5,413 nt of DNA from Methanobacteriota archaeon (GCA_002714745.1 PAYF01000002.1:14570-19982), one strand, 5' to 3'; positions 1 to 5,413 are shown, counted from the stretch's first letter. A program made the numbers and translations. The notes: generated by a model from the letters alone, not told the origin.

Positions 1-1472
1 ACTACTGCTTCCTGGGTGAAGGTGACGGATGTGGAGGGGGATGTCTGACCATCCTGAATCAGAGCCAACTCTAGTTGCAACTCTGGCCATTCGAAGGTTG
101 GAGTGATGGAAATTGAGTGAGGGTCGGACAGAGTCATCTCGGAGGTTCCGATAGAGAATGGGACGCCTAGATTCCATACTCTCTGGCCAGAACTCTGACC
201 TGCAGAATCGACTGCTTCGCAAGTAACTTCTCCGGGACTTCCTCGCGGAATCTCGGCCCACCATGAACGGTCAGCAACCTCGCTCAGTTGCAGCGAGGAG
301 GCCCCAGTGCATCGGATTTCCAATTGAGTCACGCTCCCCTCATCTGTGAACCATAAGGAGACATCATCCCAGTCCGCCCAAACATGCTGACCTCCGCTAG
401 GCATCGGGAACCAAGCACCATCAACTGGCGCTTGAACAGTCCAGACAGGGGGCTCATCGACCGGAATCGGCTCGGTGGTGAAATCGGCGAACAAATCCTC
501 TCCTAATGGCCAATCTTCGAGTTCAGTATCTGGTAGAATCGTGAATCGCAGACTCCCGTCAGACTGCTCCTCCAGAGTGTAGGTGGAGGAACTATCGCCT
601 AAGCAGGTTCCACGAATAGGGGCGGGAATAGTAGACTCCTCATCGAAGCTAACATCCCTACCTTCGCACTCTTCCCACATATCTAGGCGCAAATCAGGAG
701 TGACTGGGAAGTTGAACTCCAGACTCGCTCTAGTCATGTTAGATGCGTTGAGGACTAGAGTGAACTGATTTCCATCAGTAATGCCCGGAATCTGCATAGT
801 CGCATTCAACCAAAGCTGGACGCGACATTCGTCGACTCCATCTGAGGCAGGAATATTAGTATCGCAATCTCTATTCTCGTCAGGAGTGACTGGAACTTCC
901 TCACAGTCGTTTCCGAAAGCGGATGTGCAGTCTCTGATTTCCGAGTGTCTAGGGGGTACGACATTGAACTCCTGTATCTCCACTCCGTCCTCTTCCCAAC
1001 TTGTGTTCTTCCAACTAACTCCTTCACCTCCTCTGTGGTAGTCTCCATCTCTGATTCCTATTCGAGTCAGAGTGTGCTCTATGCACTCGCTGGCCAGTGC
1101 TCTGAAGATCTCACGCTCGTCCGTCGACAACCAACCATCCCCTCCGTCGTTCGGATCGATTTCAGCCATGAATTCGTCCATGGACAGCCTGATGTCATCT
1201 GCAAGAGATGCGTTTATCCAAGCCACTGCTCGAACCTCGGCAGACTGCCAACTCGGATTGATGTCGAAGACAAACTCCGCCTTGGTGTACTCAAACATGT
1301 CCTCGAAGGTGATTGAGCCGCATTGATCTTCCAATGAACCCCCGCCCCCAAGCTGCTCCATTTTCCTATCGTCTTCTCTCAAATAACCAGCCTCATCGTG
1401 ATTATTCATCGAAGAACTGAGAATTGATATCATGATGACAACTGCCATAGTGACCCCAAATCGCAACCTCAT
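1..1472 (-). CDS. Secreted EF-hand/Ig-like surface protein of unknown function (C-terminus beyond window)
   Basis: An uninterrupted minus-strand frame of 490 codons starts at the ATG whose first base is 1472 and leaves the window at base 1. I do not recognise the family. Residues 1-21 look like a signal peptide or signal anchor (MRLRFG, then hydrophobic VTMAVVIMISIL). A Gly-rich linker (42-45) follows. Residues 108-119 (NDGGDGWLSTDE) fit an EF-hand loop, with N108, D112, G113, L115 and E119 in the expected places but Gly at loop position 3; calcium binding is therefore possible, not certain. Ten cysteines (51, 130, 182, 190, 203, 216, 269, 290, 388, 418) and five N-glycosylation sequons (N87, N156, N223, N242, N245) suit an extracellular, disulfide-bonded protein. 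About residues 340-425, with paired C388/C418 and an EAVDSAGQ strand, look like an Ig-type beta-sandwich. It is divergent from the iron-type genes and has no copy of their operator, so no functional link is shown. Confidence 0.85.
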   Translation of the reverse strand, partial: MRLRFGVTMAVVIMISILSSSMNNHDEAGYLREDDRKMEQLGGGGSLEDQCGSITFEDMFEYTKAEFVFDINPSWQSAEVRAVAWINASLADDIRLSMDEFMAEIDPNDGGDGWLSTDEREIFRALASECIEHTLTRIGIRDGDYHRGGEGVSWKNTSWEEDGVEIQEFNVVPPRHSEIRDCTSAFGNDCEEVPVTPDENRDCDTNIPASDGVDECRVQLWLNATMQIPGITDGNQFTLVLNASNMTRASLEFNFPVTPDLRLDMWEECEGRDVSFDEESTIPAPIRGTCLGDSSSTYTLEEQSDGSLRFTILPDTELEDWPLGEDLFADFTTEPIPVDEPPVWTVQAPVDGAWFPMPSGGQHVWADWDDVSLWFTDEGSVTQLEIRCTGASSLQLSEVADRSWWAEIPRGSPGEVTCEAVDSAGQSSGQRVWNLGVPFSIGTSEMTLSDPHSISITPTFEWPELQLELALIQDGQTSPSTSVTFTQEAV

Positions 1473-1548
1473 CACTCTCACCTAGCGCAAGTCAGCATGA
1501 TGATACTATCGTCCTTTGGCTTGGGTATTTTTCAAAACAAACTCATTA
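1473..1548. promoter_or_regulatory. Divergent promoter region, weakly defined
   Basis: This 76-bp gap separates the two divergent genes. The only A/T block that could serve as a TATA element is around 1526-1536 (TATTTTT on the plus strand, AAAAATA on the minus strand). On the minus strand it would place a start near 1500 and give a leader of about 30 nt containing the ribosome site. For the plus-strand gene it sits only about 20 bp before the ATG, a little close for a leaderless start. No TTTAGG-N4-CCTAAA operator is present here, so neither gene shows the control seen further right. Confidence 0.3.
1478..1483 (-). promoter_or_regulatory. Shine-Dalgarno-like site for the minus-strand surface protein
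   Basis: Read on the minus strand, AGGTGA lies 5 nt upstream of the ATG at 1472. This fixes that ATG as the start in preference to the in-frame GTG codons a few bases upstream (the GTG codons starting at 1475 and 1481, the latter overlapping this site). Confidence 0.55.
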
Positions 1549-2163
1549 ATGTGGGTATCCTCGGAAAACTGGGGTGAATTGTTGAAGAATCTTGGCCATA
1601 GATTGGGCGGATCTGGAACTCTACAGGAGAATACTATCCAGTCTCTGAAAGATTCTATTGAAAACTCGGTTTTCAATCATCGAGATTTTAGATATTGGGA
1701 GTTTGATATTCATGAATCAGCCGACTCTAAGATATTCGTTTTCCACGATGATGAGATTGAGGTGGATGGTAATTTACACATTCTAAAAGAGTTGAAACTC
1801 ACTGAAATAAAAGAGCTTGGTAAATCCTTGGAAATTACCATCCCAACTCTTGCCGAGGTATTGGAAATATTGGATGAAAGGACAGAGAAAGTCATGATTG
1901 AAGTGAAAAATCTGATTTCCGAAGAAGGCAGGAAGAAACTAGTAGAAAGTGTTGAAGAAAATAAGAATTACACATTAATGGCAACTCCTGTTAGATTCGA
2001 AAAATCATTCCCAAAGAACTCCAGAGAAATGTGGCACTCTAGGTTACGGGAATCGAACACCAAGTTAGTCCAAGTCAGGAGACACCGAGTGAATCTTTTT
2101 GCTGCCTCGAAATCAAGACTTCTTTGGGTTCTAGCCAAGCAAAAATGGCTTCCGTTTCTTTAG
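1549..2163 (+). CDS. Glycerophosphodiester phosphodiesterase-like protein (GDPD family), short C-terminus
   Basis: The predicted enzyme hydrolyses glycerophosphodiesters to glycerol 3-phosphate and an alcohol; it belongs to the metal-dependent GDPD TIM-barrel family (PF03009). From ATG 1549 it has 204 residues. The N-terminal half carries the whole active-site signature: H17-R18 (catalytic His), E27-N28-T29, E51 and D53 in the WEFDIH strand, H66-D67 (second His), a LTEIKEL helix (84-90), the IPTLAEVL segment (98-105), and E118 in the MIEVK strand. There is no signal peptide, so it is probably cytoplasmic. An upstream in-frame TTG (1516) would add 11 residues, but these do not resemble the family and ATG is preferred. 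Most GDPDs have roughly 230-260 residues; here the C-terminal part after about residue 140 (basic, ending KQKWLPFL) is short and lacks the usual last barrel strands. The other two frames offer no family-like continuation, so a simple frameshift is not apparent. Its stop abuts the operator of the next gene. Confidence 0.8.
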   Translation: MWVSSENWGELLKNLGHRLGGSGTLQENTIQSLKDSIENSVFNHRDFRYWEFDIHESADSKIFVFHDDEIEVDGNLHILKELKLTEIKELGKSLEITIPTLAEVLEILDERTEKVMIEVKNLISEEGRKKLVESVEENKNYTLMATPVRFEKSFPKNSREMWHSRLRESNTKLVQVRRHRVNLFAASKSRLLWVLAKQKWLPFL

Positions 2164-2181
2164 ATTTAGGGCTCCCTAAAT
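2164..2181. promoter_or_regulatory. Operator 1: TTTAGG-N4-CCTAAA palindrome upstream of the transferrin-like gene
   Basis: The core at 2165-2180 reads TTTAGG-GCTC-CCTAAA; one more complementary base on each side gives an 18-bp dyad. It begins directly after the TAG of the GDPD-like gene and touches the TATA-like box, so a bound repressor would block TBP/TFB. Two further copies precede the FEA1-like gene. The half-site and its 4-bp spacing resemble the TTAGG/CCTAA elements of DtxR/IdeR metal-dependent repressors; the identity of the regulator is inferred. Confidence 0.75.
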
Positions 2182-2189
2182 ATTTTAAT
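2179..2189 (+). promoter_or_regulatory. TATA-like box of the transferrin-like operon
   Basis: The A/T block AATATTTTAAT is centred about 26-27 bp before the ATG at 2211, the normal archaeal TATA-to-start distance for a leaderless transcript beginning at or next to that ATG. Its left end overlaps operator 1. This supports 2211 as the true start, since the in-frame ATG 2145 and TTG 2124 lie upstream of both promoter elements. A weak GAGG (2203-2206) could act as a ribosome site on transcripts reading through from upstream. Confidence 0.5.
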
Positions 2190-2210
2190 CAGTATCGTTT
2201 GCGAGGCTGC

Positions 2211-3260
2211 ATGAACCGCGTTAGAGAATTTCTATCGGCTAAGGAAAATTGGACATACATTGCAGCAGGAATGGTAATCATTGCATCTACTCTGTATTTC
2301 ATTTTCGATGTTAATTATGATCGGTGCGATGACGATGAAAACTGTCTAGTTGTAGCTTATGAGGTTAAGGACACGTACCTCATTTGGGACAACAACCCTC
2401 AGCATCTAGCAGATAGGCTAAGTGAACTATTGGACATGGATGTAGAGATTTATGCGGTTGCCGATGAGGCAGCTACAATTGAGGCGATCGACAAGGGTAA
2501 TGCGGATATCGGGTTCGTCGATGGGGCTGCAGCATGGCTGGCCTGGGAAGTGTATGGGCTGGATGTTCTGGCAGCCGAGCACAAGGCCGATGGAAGGACC
2601 TACTACAATGCAGCTGCTTGGGTTAGAGCTGATTCTGAAATGGCAGCAGCATATCTGGACGATGATCCCGAAACAGATCCATTTGCTCTAATGGAGGGCA
2701 AGACATCTTGCCACACTGGGTGGCTCAAGAGCGCGGGTATGCTAATTCCCATGGGCTACTTGATTGGAAACGGATACGCGGAGGTCATTGGAGACCCAAA
2801 TGACATCGACTCTCTTAGGGCGACTGTGACCAATTTCTTCTCAGAAGACTCCAGTATTCCCGAGGGAGGCACTCCTTACTCTTCTTACAAAGGAGCCCTA
2901 AGGTGTATGATGGATGGAACAGGAGATATCGCTTTGGTAAAAGATACCGTTTACGATAGCTACTGCACTGGTTCAGATGCTAATGATTGGTGTTTAGACA
3001 GAGATGATGTAGTAATGCTACCTGCATTCGGACAAGCACCTAGTCATCCAGTACTTTACAATCCAGAATATATGGATGAATCAACAGTTTTAGCAGTTCA
3101 GAATGCTCTAGTGGTACTGGATGATGATGATGAAGGAAGGGAGATTCTAAGGGACCTTCTGAATACCGAGGGCATGTCCATAGCAAATGCCGAAGATCAT
3201 CTCGGAACATATGCAGCAGCAGTTTCAAATGTACCGGGGATACAGGCTTACTTCTCCTGA
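2211..3260 (+). CDS. Membrane-anchored single-lobe transferrin-like iron-binding protein (PhnD/SsuA/transferrin superfamily)
   Basis: This 349-residue protein probably captures Fe(III) with a synergistic anion on the outer face of the membrane. Residues 14-32 form one hydrophobic segment after a short basic N-terminus, predicting an N-in/C-out anchor; the rest is a very acidic type 2 periplasmic-binding fold. Compared from memory with the human serum transferrin N-lobe, the landmarks fall in order: D104 in FVDGA matches Asp63; Y132 in RTYYNAAAWV matches Tyr95; SCHTG (166-170) with SAG and IP matches residues 117-131, keeping Thr120 (T169) but with K173 for Arg124; NFFS (208-211); Y226 in YKGALRC matches Tyr188; GDIALVK (238-244) matches GDVAFVK; H279 in APSH matches His249. 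C167 and C232 correspond to disulfide Cys118-Cys194. One lobe is present, against two in vertebrate transferrins. It heads an operon with the next gene (2-nt gap) and has operator 1 in its promoter. A generic anion-binding PhnD-like role is the alternative, but the ligand set argues against it. Confidence 0.85.
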   Translation: MNRVREFLSAKENWTYIAAGMVIIASTLYFIFDVNYDRCDDDENCLVVAYEVKDTYLIWDNNPQHLADRLSELLDMDVEIYAVADEAATIEAIDKGNADIGFVDGAAAWLAWEVYGLDVLAAEHKADGRTYYNAAAWVRADSEMAAAYLDDDPETDPFALMEGKTSCHTGWLKSAGMLIPMGYLIGNGYAEVIGDPNDIDSLRATVTNFFSEDSSIPEGGTPYSSYKGALRCMMDGTGDIALVKDTVYDSYCTGSDANDWCLDRDDVVMLPAFGQAPSHPVLYNPEYMDESTVLAVQNALVVLDDDDEGREILRDLLNTEGMSIANAEDHLGTYAAAVSNVPGIQAYFS

Positions 3261-3262
3261 TC

Positions 3263-4480
3263 ATGATGCGCGCTCTGGTTGTTTCACTGTTGATTGTAGT
3301 TCCTTCAGCCCTAGGTGGATGCCTTTCTGATGACTCCGAAGAATTCAGTTGGCCAGATGTCATCATTTCCGATTGCAATATCCTCGAAGAATATGACTTA
3401 GAATGTATAGAATATCTCAATGGTTTATTGAATCCAATTTTATCAATAGAGCACCCTAACTTACCGGAGTTATGGATTATTGATCTGAATGGCTTCATCA
3501 TTTCTTGGTCAACAGATTCCAATTTTGATGCAAATAATCCCGGTACAACAGTTGCCGATTTGGGCTCATTGATTGGAAGATGTCATATGGAGCAAGGACT
3601 ACTCGGATTTGCCTTTGATTACGATTTTGAAAACTCAAACAAAGTCCTTCTTTCGTACATAGAGTCGGGGCCATGCGATGGCCCAAACCAGTCAAATCTG
3701 ATTCTAGCATATGCTACCATTGATGCACAGGGTAAAATGGATTCAGAATCTATTACCACATTAATGGAAATTGAACAACCATATCGCAATCACAATGGAG
3801 GGCATATAGTTTCAATCGGAGAAGGAGAATATCTCTGGGGGATAGGAGATGGAGGAAGTGCTAACGATCCGGAGGGAAACGGTCAGGATGACTCAACGAA
3901 ACTAGGTACAATCCTACTCTTTTCCTTTGAGGGGGACCAAATTTCTCCTTCTTCTTCAATTTCATCACCAGGTGAAGATCCATACATCCTACATTATGGA
4001 TTGAGGAATCCTTGGAGATTCGATGTAGACGCTGAGAATAGGCTTTGGATTTCGGACGTAGGTCAGAATTGTTGGGAGGAAGTAAATCTAGTCCCAATGT
4101 TTGAATCCACAAACTTCGGTTGGGCAGAAATGGAGGGACCACAGCCCTTTGAAGCCGGGGGAGGTTGCGAATCCAACAACTCAATTTCATCTCCAGAACT
4201 TGTCCATGCATATTCACATAATAATGGGAACTGCTCTATTACTGGAGGATTCTGGATGGACTGGGGCCCAGAGTCTCTGCTAGAATCTTACATCTACGGT
4301 GATTTTTGTTCTGGTTCGATGTGGTCAATTAGCGACACAAATGGTGTTTGGGAAAATAATTACCTAGGTTCGGTGGGAAAAATGATTGTCGGTTTTGGTA
4401 AAGGCCATTCTGATCAATTGATTATTTTTGGATGGGATGGATCAATCATAGAACTCAGAGAAAAGAACTCCGAATTGTGA
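3263..4480 (+). CDS. Glucose/sorbosone dehydrogenase-type (PQQ-dependent) beta-propeller lipoprotein
   Basis: This 405-residue protein of the GSDH family (PF07995) is expected to be an extracellular, PQQ- and calcium-dependent sugar or aldose dehydrogenase. Residues 1-20 are a lipoprotein signal ending in lipobox LGGC, with C20 the lipidated residue. Family motifs follow in order: EQGLLGFAF (110-118), NHNGGH (176-181, with H177 the likely catalytic His equivalent to His144 of soluble glucose dehydrogenase), GDGG and Q208, LGTILL, YGLRNPWR (245-252; R248/N249 near the cofactor), DVGQNCWEEVN (265-275), NFGWAEMEG (284-292), ITGGF (326-330), and YGDFCSG (345-351). The length suits a complete six-bladed propeller. 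Substrate and electron acceptor cannot be read from sequence, and no PQQ synthesis gene is in view. The start is ATG 3263, 2 nt after the preceding TGA with no ribosome site, implying translational coupling; ATG 3266 is possible. The gene looks A+T-richer than the FEA1-like gene. Confidence 0.82.
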   Translation: MMRALVVSLLIVVPSALGGCLSDDSEEFSWPDVIISDCNILEEYDLECIEYLNGLLNPILSIEHPNLPELWIIDLNGFIISWSTDSNFDANNPGTTVADLGSLIGRCHMEQGLLGFAFDYDFENSNKVLLSYIESGPCDGPNQSNLILAYATIDAQGKMDSESITTLMEIEQPYRNHNGGHIVSIGEGEYLWGIGDGGSANDPEGNGQDDSTKLGTILLFSFEGDQISPSSSISSPGEDPYILHYGLRNPWRFDVDAENRLWISDVGQNCWEEVNLVPMFESTNFGWAEMEGPQPFEAGGGCESNNSISSPELVHAYSHNNGNCSITGGFWMDWGPESLLESYIYGDFCSGSMWSISDTNGVWENNYLGSVGKMIVGFGKGHSDQLIIFGWDGSIIELREKNSEL

Positions 4481-4495
4481 ACAAAAATTCGATTA

Positions 4496-4503
4496 TTTTT
4501 TTT
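4496..4503 (+). terminator. T-tract transcription terminator after the dehydrogenase gene
   Basis: Eight consecutive T residues lie 15 nt after the dehydrogenase stop, in an A/T-rich stretch without a strong hairpin. This is the usual archaeal intrinsic terminator form and would separate the two-gene transferrin-like operon from the FEA1-like transcription unit. Confidence 0.5.
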
Positions 4504-4505
4504 GC

Positions 4506-4525
4506 AGTTTAGGGCGACCTAAACT
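4506..4525. promoter_or_regulatory. Operator 2: TTTAGG-N4-CCTAAA palindrome, distal site of the FEA1-like promoter
   Basis: The core at 4508-4523 reads TTTAGG-GCGA-CCTAAA and extends by two complementary bases on each side to a 20-bp dyad, the longest of the three copies. It lies immediately upstream of the TATA-like box, the same geometry as operator 1, so repressor binding would exclude the basal transcription factors. Confidence 0.75.
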
Positions 4526-4526
4526 T

Positions 4527-4534
4527 GATAAATA
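4527..4534 (+). promoter_or_regulatory. TATA-like box of the FEA1-like gene
   Basis: GATAAATA lies between the two operators. With the usual 26-27 bp spacing, transcription would start near 4557, inside operator 3, giving a leader of about 12 nt that contains a GGGAG ribosome-binding sequence (4556-4560) 8 nt before the ATG. Confidence 0.5.
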
Positions 4535-4551
4535 GAATGTCAATCCGAAGG

Positions 4552-4567
4552 TTTAGGGAGACCTAAA
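4552..4567. promoter_or_regulatory. Operator 3: TTTAGG-N4-CCTAAA palindrome, proximal site of the FEA1-like promoter
   Basis: TTTAGG-GAGA-CCTAAA is centred 44 bp (about four helical turns) downstream of operator 2 and ends 1 nt before the start codon. It covers the predicted transcription start and the ribosome-binding sequence, so binding here would block initiation even if the TATA box were occupied. Confidence 0.75.
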
Positions 4568-4568
4568 A

Positions 4569-5413
4569 ATGACTAAGAAGACGACTACAATGTTGATTAC
4601 AATGCTTCTATGCACATCTGTTTTGGCAGGATGCATGAGTGAAGATGAGATTGAATTAGATGGAGAGGATGGAGGTTACGAATACGCTTCAAATGTCGAC
4701 AACCACCGAATGCTGATGGGCGATGTCTGTGACATCAAAGATCTATCTGGCGCATACGATTGGGAAGGGGTGAAGGACATCTATGAAAACGGAGAACACG
4801 CGGAGAAGTCCGACGGATCCTACAGGACTCTGGAAGGCTTTGCATCCGCTTCCGGCAAGAACCACGCCTACGACGCATACTATTATGCAGACGGCTCATG
4901 GGATGACTTCGTATCCGCAGCTATAGGCGGAACCGGCGCATTTGCTGGCGAGTCCGATACCGTAAGAGACCAGGCTGTAGAGAAGGGAATTCAGAACGGT
5001 GTAATGACGGCATACGCGATTCACGAGCTTAACGCTGCCATAATCAAGGCTGAGGCAGGAAACTGGGGCCCTGACGATGCACAGCACGCTTGGGATGAGG
5101 GATGGGCTTTCTACCACGGTCCAGATGATGCAGACGCAGACTACGACGGATGCGGGCCATTCGCAACCGCAGCAAAGAGAGGTGGAAACTTCGGGACTGG
5201 AGATGCGACCAACATCGCTACTCTAGCAGCAATGAACGATGGACTCACAGCATTGAAGAATGAAGACATGCAAGGAGTAATCGACGCACGCGACGAAGTT
5301 CTGAAGAACGTGGTAATCGTTTACTCACAGGCTTCCGTAAGGTACGCATCGAAGATGACGGACGACCTAGCCGCTGGAGATACCGCAGACTATGACAAGC
5401 ACCAGGTAGAGGG
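4569..5413 (+). CDS. FEA1-like low-iron-inducible (phytotransferrin-type) lipoprotein, C-terminus beyond window
   Basis: The frame is open for 281 codons from ATG 4569 to the right edge. Residues 1-22 form a lipoprotein signal with lipobox LAGC (C22), then an acidic linker. From about residue 45 the protein resembles the FEA1/low-iron-inducible periplasmic protein family (PF07692): TVRDQAVEKGIQNGVM (131-146), AYAIHELNAA (148-157), WDEGWAFYHG (175-184), then C195-GPFATAAKRGGNF (195-208) and a helical C-terminal repeat. Algal FEA1 and diatom ISIP2a members of this group are induced by iron starvation and assist high-affinity iron uptake at the cell surface; a similar role here is inferred from family, lipid anchoring, operators and neighbour. 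Candidate metal or anion ligands are numerous (H99, Y104-Y106, H152, E153, E177, Y182, H183), but I cannot assign them. Algal relatives have about 360 residues, so roughly the last quarter is probably missing. The FEA1 family match rests on remembered motifs, not a search. Confidence 0.8.
   Translation, partial: MTKKTTTMLITMLLCTSVLAGCMSEDEIELDGEDGGYEYASNVDNHRMLMGDVCDIKDLSGAYDWEGVKDIYENGEHAEKSDGSYRTLEGFASASGKNHAYDAYYYADGSWDDFVSAAIGGTGAFAGESDTVRDQAVEKGIQNGVMTAYAIHELNAAIIKAEAGNWGPDDAQHAWDEGWAFYHGPDDADADYDGCGPFATAAKRGGNFGTGDATNIATLAAMNDGLTALKNEDMQGVIDARDEVLKNVVIVYSQASVRYASKMTDDLAAGDTADYDKHQVE

Noticed and set aside
694..893. A 14-nt direct repeat (TCAGGAGTGACTGG at 694-707 and 880-893)
   Set aside because: Both copies encode the same short PVTPD peptide in the minus-strand protein. 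The flanks do not match, so this is not convincing as a mobile or regulatory repeat and is only weak evidence for a duplicated segment.
945..1326. Plus-strand open frames of 84-123 codons opposite the minus-strand surface protein (945-1316, 1072-1326)
   Set aside because: They are antisense to a longer frame with signal peptide, EF-hand-like loop and ribosome site. Their translations show no domain or sensible composition.
2124..2210. N-terminal extension of the transferrin-like protein using TTG 2124 or ATG 2145
   Set aside because: The extension would overlap the end of the GDPD-like gene and read through the operator and TATA-like box. ATG 2211 gives a clean basic N-terminus followed by a membrane segment and fits the promoter spacing.
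2043..2210. Possible frameshift joining the GDPD-like gene to the following frame
   Set aside because: The frame downstream is open from 2043 into the transferrin-like gene, but its translation there has no GDPD-like strands, and another frame stops at once. The short C-terminus is better read as real.
2815..2825. TTAGGGCGACT inside the transferrin-like coding region, resembling the left side and centre of operator 2
   Set aside because: It has no CCTAAA mate and encodes ordinary residues (Leu-Arg-Ala-Thr), so it is a chance half-site.
3861..4217. Minus-strand open frame of 118 codons within the dehydrogenase gene
   Set aside because: It lies opposite conserved propeller motifs (YGLRNPWR, DVGQNCWEEVN) and has no recognisable features or promoter.

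Overview
This window most likely comes from a planktonic marine archaeon, probably Poseidoniales (Marine Group II Euryarchaeota) or a close relative. That assignment is an inference from TATA-like boxes placed for short-leader or leaderless transcripts, T-tract termination, lipobox-bearing and membrane-anchored surface proteins, very acidic exported proteins and gene content; no rRNA or other phylogenetic marker is present. A bacterial origin is not formally excluded.

Layout. Positions 1-1472 (minus strand) hold the N-terminal 490 codons of a large secreted protein of unknown function, with an EF-hand-like loop, ten cysteines and an Ig-like C-terminal part; it runs off the left edge. A 76-bp divergent intergenic region follows. 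Four plus-strand genes come next: a short glycerophosphodiester phosphodiesterase-like protein (1549-2163); a membrane-anchored, single-lobe transferrin-like protein (2211-3260); a glucose/sorbosone dehydrogenase-type beta-propeller lipoprotein (3263-4480), starting 2 nt after the previous stop; and, after a T-tract and a two-operator promoter, a FEA1-like (low-iron-inducible, phytotransferrin-type) lipoprotein (4569 to the right edge, incomplete).

Main observation. A palindrome TTTAGG-N4-CCTAAA occurs three times, only in promoter positions: once before the transferrin-like gene (2165-2180) and twice before the FEA1-like gene (4508-4523 and 4552-4567). In each promoter a TATA-like A/T box lies just downstream of the first operator. 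Half-sites and spacing resemble the TTAGG/CCTAA elements of DtxR/IdeR-type metal-responsive repressors. The transferrin-like protein keeps counterparts of all four transferrin iron ligands (Asp, Tyr, Tyr, His) and of the Cys118-Cys194 disulfide. Together the region reads as a candidate iron-repressed, surface Fe(III)-capture locus using two transferrin-type binding proteins, with an extracellular sugar dehydrogenase co-transcribed. The regulator, the membrane permease and any ferric reductase are not in the window.
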